Shown: positions 1-10,499, counted from the first letter of the stretch. The stretch is DNA of 21,468 nucleotides from Herpomyces periplanetae (GCA_009733715.1 WMKJ01000166.1:1-21468), one strand, 5' to 3'. A program made the numbers and translations. The notes: a model not told the origin generated them from the sequence alone.

Positions 1-93
1 CCTATAATATAAAGGATATTAAAACTATAAAATGTGTACAAACATGAACAGACTTCCTATAATATAAAGGATATTAAAACTATAAAATGTGTA
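1..93. repeat. 38-bp direct repeat, two copies 55 bp apart
   Basis: Positions 1-38 and 56-93 are identical over 38 bases, starting cctataatataaagg in each copy. A 17-base unique spacer separates them. The repeat begins exactly at the window edge, so it may be the end of a longer tandem array lying to the left. It encodes nothing obvious. Confidence 0.9.
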
Positions 94-362
94 AACTGTA
101 GTTAATGCAACATATAGTAATTTAATGAATGCTTAATTGTAACAAATGAATGAAAGAAATAATACTTCTATCTTGAAGAAAACAGAAAATAATTTTTCTC
201 GTTTAGTTAAAATATTTATATGGACTTAAATCAAAACATCCTAACTTATAGTTATTTTAAAACTGGAACTAGTGAACTTTGTAGAACTGGATTTAACAGC
301 ACTGTTTTTTAACTTCTATATTTACGTAGCTACGACAATATAGTGTGGTGGGTAATTATTAA

Positions 363-806
363 ATTGTACTGAAAATTTTTCTTGTTGTAATAAGAAACGA
401 AAAATACATAGATAAGTCCCATAGCGTTTTACCTACATTTAAAGATTACCAGAAAGTCAAAAATACTTGCCATATTGGACAGGAAACATTACTGAGCAAA
501 TAATAACGAAGCGCCAAGAAGGGTGAAAACACACTATTACCGATGGATAAAACTGAAGAGACATTTGTTGCGCTCCACATTAAGCTGGACTCACACAAAT
601 CATTATAAAAAAGAGTAACCATCATTTTAAAAGAATAAAAATGGCGTATAGAATGTGCACTGGATGCACAAAATTATTTATTATCTGTTTTGAGATTACA
701 CCTACCATTGAGTGGTGGTCATGAAACACAACTTTATACCTTTGATGCTGATACTGATTCTGTAGGAAATACAAGTACTGGTACCCGAATTAATGGATAT
801 TTGCTT
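363..806 (+). pseudogene. unidentified broken protein-like frame
   Basis: One plus-strand frame stays mostly readable for about 148 codons and has several stops. Its residue mix is protein-like, unlike the Ile/Lys/Phe/Asn-rich translations usual for this AT-rich end. Short readable pieces are DKSHSVLPTFKDYQKVKN near 411 and ECALDAQNYLLSVLRLHL near 654. I recognise no family. It lies upstream of, and on the same strand as, the chromodomain-like fossil at 1205-1375, so it could be an earlier part of that element; it could equally be a dead host exon or chance. No start codon can be argued for. Confidence 0.3.
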
Positions 807-1204
807 TAGTCTTACTGCACTTAAGAGAAAGAGTAATCAATAAAATCATAACAACCTATGGTACCAGTTGGTAAAAACTTTATTGGGGAGTCCGATATTC
901 TGAAGGGGTAAAACATAAAACTATGTAGAAAACATAGAATTTTGACAAATAGCGCCAGCCCTAGCCAATAATAAATAGCAATGAAAATGGATGTAATAGA
1001 TTCAAATTTTAATAAAAATCGATTTGATTCCAACATTACATCATCATTTAGAAACAAAAATCATCAAAACGACCCATTTATTCACCGTTTCAGCGCCACA
1101 ATTACAATTTTTACAAAATTTACGTCACATTACTCTCAAATTTTTATACAAAAATTTTGACTTGTCAAGGCTATAAGACTGTTTATAAAATTTGAGAATA
1201 TATT

Positions 1205-1448
1205 TACAAATTTTCAATTCCTTGAAAATACCGCTAAGCACAAAAATGTTTTTAAAATTTTGTATTATGTAGTATTTAAGAAAATATGAAACAGTAGAAA
1301 AATTATAATTGGTCGAATCTATTTCATCTAGAGCTAAAGAAAAGAGCTGTTTTGCATATGAAACTGAGTCATAGCTAGAAAGTTTTGTTTGCCAAAAATC
1401 GAAGAAATTGCGAAAGAGGAATAACAAACGGGAAGATTAAGTAAGGGA
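1205..1448 (+). mobile_element. 3' internal end of a T-family chromovirus fossil: chromodomain-like stretch and polypurine tract
   Basis: A plus-strand frame near 1205-1290 reads like the middle of a retroelement chromodomain (for example KHKNVFKILYYVVFKKI, compared with the usual YLVKWKGY core). A purine-rich tract follows at 1431-1448, directly before an LTR start. The same order (chromodomain, purine tract, TGTAACAC) recurs on the minus strand at 7915-7734, and the two regions align loosely through their last 100 bp. This is the downstream end of a Ty3/gypsy chromovirus. It is broken with many breaks, and the rest of its internal region is not recognisable. The chromodomain call alone is weak; the shared junction makes it more credible. 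Confidence 0.45.
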
Positions 1449-1625
1449 TGTAACACTTAACCACTATAAACTAAAATAGGAAAAATAAGCAAGGTATATA
1501 TTCATATATGTAAATATAAATGGAATCCAAATAGAGTTATATTCTGATTAATGAAACAAAAATTGATATCAGGCACACCCAAACTCAAATTTGAAATATT
1601 ATTATATCTCAATGAGTCAGCATAT
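1449..1625 (+). repeat. T-family LTR, start and alignable part (copy T1)
   Basis: The LTR starts TGTAACAC after a purine tract. Bases 1441-1461 match the minus-strand sequence at 7742-7722 in 19 of 21 positions. Similarity continues patchily to about 1625, including a shared ggcacac block (1572) followed by a gagtc block. Beyond this point the LTR end is not visible; by comparison with the other T copies it could run several hundred bases further. Confidence 0.55.
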
Positions 1626-3780
1626 AATAGATTAAATTAACCTTCAGTATAAAATCTAACTATGATGATTAACTAGAAATTTATACCTTGCGTGGACAAA
1701 GTTAAAAATATTTGTAAATTGTGAAAATTTAACTAATTCTGCACAAATTTTAATATTTCACATGCTACTCTGAACTTTCATTTGCAGAACACAACAATAG
1801 AGCAGTCTCCTGTTTAATGAACAATTTTAGATTGCTATTTCAATAATCAGGAAAAAAACGGCGCTGACAATATCACCATAAACCTCAAATATAACTATTT
1901 TAGACACTATAGTAAATACCTGAGTTAATTACTGGCAGTTGAAAAATTGTAAACTATCAAAACATCAAAATTATCATAGAAATGCTGATCTTCAAGTAAG
2001 TATTTATTGAGATACTAATAACACCAGTTGATTCTGCGAATATCGTCGATAATAAAATGCTTTAACAATATACCAACAAAATTAATGCCAACATTCTATT
2101 TACCATTTTGAAAAGTTCATGTAAACGCCTTAAATCATGAAAAATATATGATATTTATGAAAAAAACAAGAATATCTTGAACATTAATAATACAGCAGAA
2201 CATATTAAATTAACCACACAAAAATTTACTAATTCTGATTAAGTAATATCAATATTGAATAAAGCTATAACACATAAATAGTATTTATTAGTTTGTCAAA
2301 AAAAGCGCCAACTAAATTCATTGATACAAAAATCTTGGGGTTATTAGTTAATAACAAAAAAAGACTTATAATATTACTACTAATTTATTATTGGACTTTT
2401 TGCATTAAACTAATTTTGGGTGTATCTCGCTTCATACGGAAACTTGTACGGCATGAAAATATATGTATTATATAATAATTATCGTTTTTTGTATGTAATA
2501 AATTACAAACTAGTTACCAACATGGAAGCAATGAAATGCATATTGTAACAACAAATCAATTTAAAGCACATTCAATGAAATAAATTTTATAAAGGGAATA
2601 GAGCTTAAAAACATACAATGTGTTTAAATCCTACTGTGACGTTAAATTCAATGACAGTAAAATTACCACAAGTAGATTAAAAATAAATTAATGGATAAGG
2701 AAAACAACACTAAGCTAATAGAAGCTAAATAAATTAAAAGGAAAAGTCAAATAGTTATTCCAAACAAAAAAAATATACATAATATACGGGTTAGCTTATT
2801 ATTGTTGGAAGCTGGGGAGAATAATTTAGTTTGTAGATGAAGCACCGGAGAAGTAGTTTTGACAAGTTTTTTATTCTAAATTTTTGAAATTACACCAAGC
2901 ATGTAATCCATATAAAATCAAGTGATAGTTAAAAATTAAAATTAGCTCGAATTATGATAAACACATAAATGTCTAGCAGTTTAAAGGACTTTTCTCAATA
3001 AGTAACCAAACGCCTTTTATCTAGAAATTATATTAAGTCATAATTTTGACACTTAGACTTGTATAATTCGATCATTTGAAATCCGCAGTCAAAATTAAGA
3101 TTGATTGAAAAATTCCCAAGATATAAGATTAGTAGAAAAAGCACATGAAAATCTAGCAGAATAATAATTAGCATCCAATTTAAATTTATAGGATTAATAA
3201 ATAACATCATACAAGCCTAGTAGCATATTAGTGTCAATATTCTTTACAGAATTTCTTAAATCAAATAACGTAGACCCGTAGGTTAAATTTTCTGTAACTT
3301 CAGGTATAATTATTTGCGTTAAATATCAACTTCAGCTCACCGTGAGATGCAGTGTAGCGACAAGACTATTTATACGCTCTGTATCTGTATAAAAAAATTG
3401 GGAGTTAAATTGTTTTAAAAATTCCAATGACATCATTGTGCAAACACAAAGTTAGTAAATTCTGCAATAATGCACTTAAATTTAACGAAAAAAAACAAGA
3501 TTAAAGTGAAATATATTATTTATTAAACTATAAAAAAGTTGATAAGTAATTTTAATACAAAAAACAAAGCTAAGTCAAATCATTTATACGAAACCTTACG
3601 TAACAAGCCAATTGGACTGCCACACATGTATAGAAAAATTTTACAGAGGTGTTAAACCCGTGTTGCTAGTTGCCTAATATTGTATAACGTAAATAATTTA
3701 GACAATGGCCGGATAAACACTATAGAAAAGGCCATGTTTTATCCCAAATATTTAATATATGAACGATGATGAATGAAAGA
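1626..3780. other. very AT-rich stretch with no identifiable gene
   Basis: About 2.1 kb of strongly AT-rich DNA. The first part is probably the remainder of the T1 LTR. Short frames such as 2293-2475 (+) and 3028-3210 (-) are low-complexity and rich in Ile, Leu, Lys and Asn, with no recognisable domain; I treat them as chance. I see no tRNA, no tandem array and no clear element end. Confidence 0.6.
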
Positions 3781-3786
3781 GAGGAA

Positions 3787-4060
3787 TGATGGTTAATTCC
3801 ATATATTTCAAAGATAATGAAATTTTTTTTTTGATAAAGAATTTAACACTACAGTTTGTAAACTTTTGATGCTGTACGTTGAAAAGAATATAAAGTAGAC
3901 AGAGAGTTGCAATGATAAGGTAGTGAATATGATACTCAGATTTCATATACTGAAACACTAAAAAATACGGGAAATTTCGATAAAAGTTATTTTGGATAAT
4001 TTACAAAACCCGGCACACAAACATACACCTAAAAGTTATTATTTAATAGAATCTTATTAT
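3787..4060 (+). repeat. T-family LTR fragment (copy T3)
   Basis: The block ttttggataattt followed by ggcacacaaacatacacc (about 3991-4028) matches the T-element 3' LTR on the minus strand near 7660-7620 at roughly 85 percent over 30 bp. The similarity extends back to about 3925. A possible start is the TG at 3788, just after the purine run gaatgaaagagaggaa, mirroring the junction at 1449, but this boundary is weak. The copy has the + orientation. It also holds a ten-T run at 3823-3832. Confidence 0.5.
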
Positions 4061-4234
4061 ATCAAAACGCAGTGGATGAATTTTGTCATTGTAGATGTAA
4101 TAAGTAAAATTGATTAGTAATTGCTAATGAATCTTTGATTCTAAGCTAATTGCATTGATTCTAGTATCATTTGTCCTTTGTTCGAAATCAGAGGTTTATG
4201 TTTTCGGCACAGCTAATATAGAAATAAAAATAAT

Positions 4235-4435
4235 ATTCATTAACTTGTAGCCGTACGAAATTTCATGAAGAACTGAAAGAAAAATTGAGCATAAGTAACT
4301 ACACCTGATATTAAGGATGCATTTACTCTGAGAAAAATACTATTAAATTTTTCCATTTGGTAAACTGTAATCTTCTCATACCATATTTTTTCATTCTCCA
4401 AAGACTCCTGGGCTGGAATATCATCGTTTTTTCAT
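4235..4435 (-). pseudogene. possible chromodomain remnant downstream of integrase fossil
   Basis: A minus-strand frame of about 65 codons directly follows the integrase fossil in the expected order. The stretch WYEKITVYQMEKFNS resembles the opening of a retroelement chromodomain (EVEKIL followed by a basic patch). In fungi such domains guide chromovirus integrase to histone-modified heterochromatin. The match is by eye and loose, and position supports it more than sequence. The element is broken. Confidence 0.3.
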
Positions 4436-4559
4436 TTGATGAATAGCAGTTTAGCTCTCTTATACATTTAAGTTTATTTGTGATGCACCACTATGATTTT
4501 TGGAAATCATTACAGGTTAAGGAGGAAATTTCTATTTTATTAGAATAGGGTTATGGGTT

Positions 4560-5500
4560 GTAGACCCGAGGAAAAAGATATAAAACACTGGGTATACCTT
4601 TAAGGTTTTTCAATAGTAAATTTTGTAAGCATGTAAGTATATCCTTTTTAATTCTCGAAAGGCCGAGTTTCTTAAAATATAGTTTAACAGTGATCTGGCT
4701 TAAGATTTTGCGCACAAAAGCAGACCCCATCGTATATTTGAAAAATCTGTGGTCCCAAGTGATGCATATTTGCGTAGTCTAGAATCCAATATTGCTCCAA
4801 AACTACTTTAAATTGAACGAAACTACTGGTAACTTAAGTTTCGTGCACACATCTTTGAGACTGTTGGTCTTGACAGTTTTAGTGTAGTTGGGAGCTCCAA
4901 ACGGAGATAGTTGCTGCATCATGAGAGGATAAGTTATTTTAGTTGTAATAAAAGGTGTGCTATTAAATTCAAACTCAGGGGAGTAGAGCCGATTGACATA
5001 ATTAATCTCGTGGTAAGAACCACATACATGGAAGTATAATTATAATAGTACTATAATTCGTTCCATGTGACCATAGGCCATGATGTAGAAGAAGGAACTT
5101 GGACGACGATAGATTTTATTTAAAAAGTAAAATGCTTGTATAATAGACTTAAAAACATAGTTTCGATCAGACGTGAAGATTTCCGACATGCCGTATGAGC
5201 GAAAATAGAGTTTTGGAAAGATATTTTACGTTGTTGGCATCAATGGGATGCATACAAAATTAATTGTACTATTTTGGTTAGTCGAGCAATACATACAATA
5301 GTATCAAAGATTTTAGATGGAAGAATATTATTATCAAAGTCCATAGAATATAATACCCACCGCTTGTATATACCCTATAGTAGCACAAATAGTATAATTG
5401 AGCTTCTGGCATAGATAAAAGCTTCATATATGATGGGAAATATCCAAAAAAATATTGTACCACCAGTAGTTTCTTATCATTAGTCGTAAGATAAAAATTT
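4560..5500 (-). mobile_element. Ty3/gypsy integrase fossil, minus strand (element T4)
   Basis: The minus strand carries successive pieces of a gypsy integrase. Near 5430-5290 are LLSMPEA and TSGGYYILW, matching the GLLxPLPIPEAPW entry to the core and the LPxSxGYDxIxVVVDR strand. Near 5160-5140, YGMSEIFTSDRNYVFKS matches the GLPxxIxSDRxxxFTSxFW motif that holds the second catalytic Asp. Near 5000, a piece resembles the LLPLAEFAYN region and its sequel, and a readable tail continues to about 4560. The family would use this enzyme to insert its cDNA into the genome. It is broken with several breaks. No RT or LTR of the same element is identified, so its family is open. It lies just left of the T element, on the same strand. 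Confidence 0.7.
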
Positions 5501-6108
5501 TAACAAATAAATTTATCGGTATTGATTTATACCTCTGAATGAATTTTGGTAGAAACTCTATGGTTTCGAACATAGAAAATGATTTTCATAAACATAAAAT
5601 CTTCATACTTTCACCTCACAAAATTTATGCCTAAGTAGTGACGGAACTTCTGTATAAATTTAAAAATGCATCCAAATTCTAGAAGACTCTACGCATCAAT
5701 TATCCATATGGATTTTAAGTTGTAAAGTGCACTGTCATTATCATCTAAGCGCTCTGCTGATACATTCATTTGTTCATTCTCACAGCCTGAACGTAACATA
5801 ACTCATATACGAAGTTTGCTAAATTTCTCTCGCGATTTGATTTCGTTTCTATTTAAAATGATTATAAAAGCAAGTAAAAAATTAGGTTTGGATGATCGGT
5901 AGCGATTGTGACCGGATTTGCCACTATAACTACAAGTAGGATAGCGATACAGAATGAAATGATAATAGTTCTATGTGTTGATTAACGAATCGCAAAAGGG
6001 AAAATCAAAAAGTCTCGATCAATAAGTCAAATTTTTCTTAAGGATCATGCGCAGTTGTAAGCAACTTCACTTTTACTCACTGTGAGGTGGTATGAAGCTA
6101 CTTAATTA
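5501..6108. other. unassigned DNA between integrase fossil and T element
   Basis: About 600 bp. By position this should be the upstream pol part (integrase zinc-binding or RNase H region) of the minus-strand fossil at 4560-5500, but I could read no motif in it. Bases 6104-6108 (aatta) are a possible target-site repeat of the T element, compared with tatta at 12358-12362. Confidence 0.4.
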
Positions 6109-7734
6109 TGTATGTACCTTTTATTAGTCTTAATTAGTCATAAGTTCATTATTATGATCAAATTGCTAATAAAATACTAGTAACAATGCTGTACAAGCAT
6201 GAAGCAAAAAGGGAAGAGGTAAGAGGCGTAAACTCAAAATTTTATGAAAGCACTTAACGGAGAGGTTTACTATATACAAATTAGGATAAGAAAGGTAAGA
6301 TATCAAAATAAGAATAAACAGGAGGAAAGTCAAAAAAATAATATACAGACGTGTATAACAAGATAACAGGAACGCCACATATGCATACAAGGTCTCTACA
6401 TGTATAGTAAGCTAGTACCACAATATGTTGTGACGAAATCACAAGTAACATCTGTTTGTTGAATAGATCCGGTACGTACTATATTACACGAATAGAACGC
6501 GTGTCTGCCGAAAAGATCCGTCACGTGTAATGTCATGTGGGAATTTACATAATAGCTAAAAAGAACAACAATGTGTACAATCATGTATAATTCACTGGTT
6601 ACGTATTGTGTGGAGATTCTCGTGTCCCTCCCTAAAACGTAGCAATGTGTCGTGATGCGCATAAAGGAAAAGCGGATAACTTTTCAGTTTTTATGGATCA
6701 ATGGAGTATTATTATTATTTTAAGTCACTTTTATGAAATGATGATGTAATATTTCATGTTTCAATTAAATGGATATGTGCGGAAATGTGTTACTCGGACA
6801 TATAATGAGTATTGGAATATTCAGGCGTAATCATGATGGTACTGGAACATTTATTTTGATTGTGATTTAAATTGCAAATTGCATTACAATGTCATAATAT
6901 TTAATCCAGTGGAGCCAATTGACAAAATGTACACGTGAAGACGACTAAAATAGGACCGACTTGGATTAAATTTACTTGGTCATCTCGTGAATTTAAGATG
7001 TCTCAGGTCTCAATGACAACTCGGATATGAAATTACAATCTATTTTCCTTTTCTATATTTTTAAATTTTCTCCTCCAGCTGCTAATATAGAACTGGATGC
7101 TTACTATTATTCTGTTGCATGATTAGCTCAGAACTATAAAGTTTTGTTTCATTAATACTGATACTGGCATTGTTATTGTGTTGGGTTCTTTTCCTATTTC
7201 CTTTGTCGAGATTTTAAACAGTGGGTTATTTGACGTAGTTGTAGCTTGTTTGTCAGATAAAATCAGACATGTCGAATAAGTACGTATAGCACTGGACACT
7301 AATCTTTATTTTGACTACAGATGTAAAAAATTATGTAAATAAGGCATTTGTCAATATTTCGAATTCAAACAATGTATTTGCTAGCGGGTAATTTTATCAT
7401 CCTGTTTGCCGTGAGGAAAAGTCCGTGACACTCGACCCATACAAAATAGCACGAATTTTGGTAGACTATAATTATTACTAATTAAATAATAAGCATTTTT
7501 TGTTTAAAGTATAAAAAATTAAAGTTTGATCGATCATGCTTATTCAACTTCTCATAGACGACTTATTAAATTGGTAGTATAGTTACTACGACTCAGTTAA
7601 ATAAGTATTTTGAATTCTGGTATGTGTTTGTGTGCCAAGTTTTCTTAAAATTTTCCAAAATCTCGATTATATTTCTTTATTTAAAATCAGACTTGCATAA
7701 CATATTTATGTGAGAAAGTATGTTGAGTGTTACA
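6109..7734 (-). repeat. T2 3' LTR, interrupted by R-family LTR A
   Basis: It starts TGTAACAC at 7734, right after the purine tract, and runs to about 6109. The part from 7734 to 7320 and the part below 6400 both align in order with the 5' LTR at 12357-11374. Shared blocks include aaatatgttatgcaagt (about 7706-7690) with its counterpart near 12331-12315, the tggcacac block, and a pyrimidine-rich block near 6330-6290. Excluding the nested LTR it is about 700 bp, shorter than its partner. The pyrimidine-rich frame at 6166-6390 is LTR sequence, not a gene. Confidence 0.65.
6401..7314 (+). repeat. solo R-family LTR (copy A) with exact 5-bp target repeat
   Basis: This 914-bp LTR is a clear relative of the two LTRs of the plus-strand R element (12367-13306 and 18774-19916). 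Shared blocks include gatccgtcacgtgtaa, ggaaatgtgtt, ttgacaaaatgtacacgtg and the closing tactgatactggcattgttattg region. The pentamer ctaca flanks it exactly, at 6396-6400 and 7315-7319. No internal retroelement sequence follows, so it is a solo LTR left by recombination between two LTRs. It is inserted in the opposite orientation to its host, the T2 3' LTR, and is therefore younger than T2. Confidence 0.8.
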
Positions 7735-7915
7735 TCCCTTATTCTGTCATTGGAATACTTTGTTCAATTTTGTATTCTCTGCGGTTTCTGGTGTAAAAGT
7801 CTTACTAATTATGGCCCAGAACATCCTCTATAAAGGTGGTTTTCCTCAGTTTAGAAGTAAACAGAAACAAATTTGCTTTTTTCATGTTTTATATAAATAT
7901 TCAAGGAGATACCAC
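7735..7915 (-). pseudogene. T2 chromodomain remnant and polypurine tract
   Basis: On the minus strand, KHEKSKFVSVYF and then TEENHLY fit the retroelement chromodomain pattern of a basic patch, a YLVKWKGY-like core and a TEENTWEP-like end. The purine-rich tract and the LTR follow at once, the normal end of a chromovirus pol frame. Similar sequence on the plus strand at about 1290-1448 supports a common family. The plus-strand frame at 7727-7921 is its antisense shadow. Confidence 0.5.
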
Positions 7916-8100
7916 ATGTAATACCTATTTAATACTTTTCCATCCAATACCTTTATTATTTACCTTATTCAATACGTTATAAAAAGTGACACACGGGTAT
8001 CATGTACATCTTTATATAAATTACTTTGATTTGGATACGGTCTGTTTATATTAAAACTTTTGCCCTAGATTAATTAGTATTTAATATACTTCTTTGCCTT

Positions 8101-9162
8101 TGATACTATAGAGTACAGTCGCACTCGGCATACTTTGATGTTTTGCTCTTGGTTTACTGTATTTAGATTTAAATGATTGCTATTTATTATACATCTAGCC
8201 CTTTTATGCAGATTGTACGAAGTTAGCTGGGCCTATACAGCATCGGTGCCATGCTTGTTAAGGTTGTGCAGATATTGGATCGTGAAACATTATCTACGAT
8301 GAGGATGAGGAATGAGTGGTCTTTTGGCATATTCAGCTAAAAACTACGAATTTTCAGTTAGCCATTTACTCAATGAAATGAAGTAGTTGCTTCAATACCA
8401 AGGTCATCGTAGCGGGCTAATATTGGAGGCATGTACTTTCTAAGTGGATTTCAGCAATCACCGCTTGGTGCAAAGAGTTAACATCTATAAGCTCAAGACT
8501 AGTAGTTATGCGGGTGTTTCCTAATCACCATAGCTTGGTTTTAAATTATCATTACCGGAAAATACTTTCAGTTAGATTGTATTGTCATGACTTTTAAGTT
8601 TTGCTCATATTATATTGGACATGGTGAGTAATGCAGTTAGAAATATTTGGAGACGACGGATTTCAATTCGTCCACTTTTGAGATAACAAGTACATATATG
8701 TTGTTTTTATATTCAAATCTGTAATAGTCTTGTTTATCAAGTTACAGACACAGGGAATAGTTGATTAGATTATCACGAAAAGGACGAGATGGTTAAAGCT
8801 CGAAGTGCTAATCGAAGATGAGAAGAAACATAGATTTGGTAAAGTCCATTACCTTATAGTTTTATATTAAACTTGCATTGATCTCTTCAATATTGAGACA
8901 TCGGTGCTGAATATTGTCCTTGAGGCCTATTTCAGTTAAATACATTATGTGTTGTGTCTCGCAGATTTTAACATTGTCATACAGCTTTTTTGAAAAATGG
9001 TCATCCTTTAGCCATTTTGGTTGAATTGGACGAACAATTTGTATTTTAGTTGTGACTACATTAAATTTGTTAAAATTTTCTTGTGCCTTGCCCCACCAAG
9101 CTACACCTAACCTCAGAGTAAAGCGTAAAAGTTCCATTTTATTTCATAGTATTTAAATTCAC
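8101..9162. repeat. S-family LTR copy 1, nested in T2
   Basis: About 1.04-1.06 kb, similar along its whole length to 16939-18038. It begins tgatactatagag, aligned with tgctacagaataa in copy 2. The shared core blocks include cggcatact, gatgtt, atttggagac, gttgattag, aaagtccat and gaattggac. The 3' end is uncertain: alignment favours about 9136, while a gcctt pentamer before the start (8096-8100) recurs at 9163-9167 and suggests about 9162. The minus-strand frame at 8862-9137 looks protein-like, but copy 2 does not keep it open, so I do not call it a gene. Orientation is unknown. Confidence 0.7.
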
Positions 9163-9249
9163 GCCTTATACCTTGGTTTTTGTTCTATACTGGCACAATA
9201 TTGTTACTAGTCTTCTATTAGCAATTTGACTGTAATATTTTGAGTGTGA
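9163..9249 (-). other. short T2 pol remainder next to S-family LTR
   Basis: About 90 bp between the reverse transcriptase fossil and the nested S LTR. It should belong to the T2 pol region by position. No motif is readable. Confidence 0.35.
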
Positions 9250-9640
9250 TTAACGCAAACAAATAATGATCATATATATAAATTTGCAAAGGCAAATCAC
9301 GTCGAGGTGGGTTGAAGATGTAATTTTTACAAGTGATCTTTGGGAAAATTTTGATATATTATTAGACTTTTTGATTTTTATTACGTAATTTACTAATAGT
9401 AGTACGGAAAGAAATTTTATATTCGTCACTTTTATGTATTTGAATAAGATTTTCGGCGGCATGAAAGTCCATCTTCGTTAAAAATTTAAGACAGGTGTTT
9501 TTCCGGAAGGACTCGCTAATATGTGAAACTGGGTACTTGTTTTTAACTATAGCAATGTTCAGCTCTATCATGCCCTTACAGACATGAAGTCCATCGGATT
9601 TCTTCACGAACTTATACCGGAGATTTGACCGTTGATTTCA
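9250..9640 (-). pseudogene. T2 reverse transcriptase fossil
   Basis: The minus-strand frame at 9607-9362 is plainly gypsy RT: KKSDGLHVC matches KKKDGSLRLCVDYR, VKNKYPVSHISE matches IKNRYPLPLISE, and FLTKMDFHAAENLIQIHK with DEYKISFRTT matches FTKLDLRNAYNLIRIK and DEWKTAFRT. That covers the first catalytic-Asp region of the palm. A further frame down to 9250 retains the FQ and LD spacing that leads to the YLDDIL region. In a live element RT would copy the genomic RNA to cDNA inside the capsid. It is broken, with a few breaks visible. Downstream pol parts are not recognised before the nested S LTR. Confidence 0.8.
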
Positions 9641-10499
9641 AAGCGCAAATAAATCCTATAACTTAGTTAATATCCAGATATCAGTAGAAGACATAGCTTG
9701 TTTTTGGAAATCAAATACATTGCACGTTAAAGAAAGGTTATGTCAACATTCAGGTTGATGGGATGATCGATATTATGGCGTTAGTGTAAATTTTTGTTAG
9801 CATTACTCTTGACGAACAGTGGGAGAGAATCATAATTTGTTTGAAGATATCTTCTTGTAGAGAATTGCAAGTTTTTATTCATCCAATATATTTTGTGAAA
9901 ATTTTCCCTACTAACTGTTATTAATACCTGTTATTCATTTAACCGAAGGATTCGAAAATGGACGGAAGGACCAAATTCGATTAGAGATGGATTATGTTTT
10001 TTGCCCCGTTTATCAACGAAATATAAATTTGTAACTTGGGTTTCTCTATAATTTCCAGATTCAAAGGAAGTTTAATTAGTTGGAAGGTTAATTTTTTCTT
10101 TTTTTCATGAGTAATGGCCAAATATACTTCGTGGGTTAAAAGGCTATTCTAAGATTTTCCATCACCTGCCAAAAGGAGGTTCTGTGGTGTTGAGTCCCTC
10201 ATCGAAATATTTTACTTTACCAACACCATTCCCAAAAATTATTATGTGACCTCAAAGTGTATAAACGCAGAAACTTTGTGTTTTACAGAGGCCAGTATAG
10301 GTAGTCACTAATTATACCTGACTCAAGTTTAAGCTGTGAACTCTGGGGCACATAATAAATAGAAAAATATTAATTAGTGTTATTATACACGGATACTTTG
10401 AAGGAATTTACTAGAGTATATAAATGCAGCATCACATTCTTAAAGACGGGTGTTAAGAATAAGAAATTATATATTTTTACCGTGGAAAAACGCTGAGGC
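9641..10499 (-). other. T2 region between gag and RT (protease region expected)
   Basis: About 860 bp lying between the gag zinc-knuckle piece and the RT of T2. By gypsy order it should hold the aspartic protease and the RT N-terminus. I could not read a DSG-type protease motif on the minus strand, and nothing on the plus strand looks coding. Confidence 0.4.

Noticed and set aside
821-1427. Two minus-strand frames (821-1057 and 1125-1427)
   Set aside because: The right one is antisense to the chromodomain-like stretch and purine tract; both are Phe/Leu/Tyr-rich products of AT-rich DNA, with no domain.
2293-2475. 60-codon plus-strand frame starting at a TTG
   Set aside because: Low-complexity, no ATG, no family likeness, in a region where such frames are expected by chance.
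4110-4175. Local direct and inverted repeats around attgctaatg and gattcta
   Set aside because: Short and imperfect, as expected in AT-rich DNA; no array, no element ends.
3337-6105. Similar palindromic blocks ctcaccgtgag (3338) and ctcactgtgag (6077)
   Set aside because: Only about 11-16 bp match and the surroundings do not align; too short to call a repeat family.
6166-6390. 74-codon minus-strand frame, very hydrophobic
   Set aside because: It is the translation of a pyrimidine-rich LTR block (T2 3' LTR); the membrane-like look comes from TTT, CTT and ATT codons.
7727-7921. 64-codon plus-strand frame
   Set aside because: Antisense to the T2 chromodomain and purine tract, which explain the sequence better.
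8862-9137. 91-codon minus-strand open frame with protein-like composition
   Set aside because: It lies wholly inside S-family LTR copy 1. The matching part of copy 2 (about 17750-18030) is not open in any frame and shows no conserved residues, so selection on a protein is unlikely.
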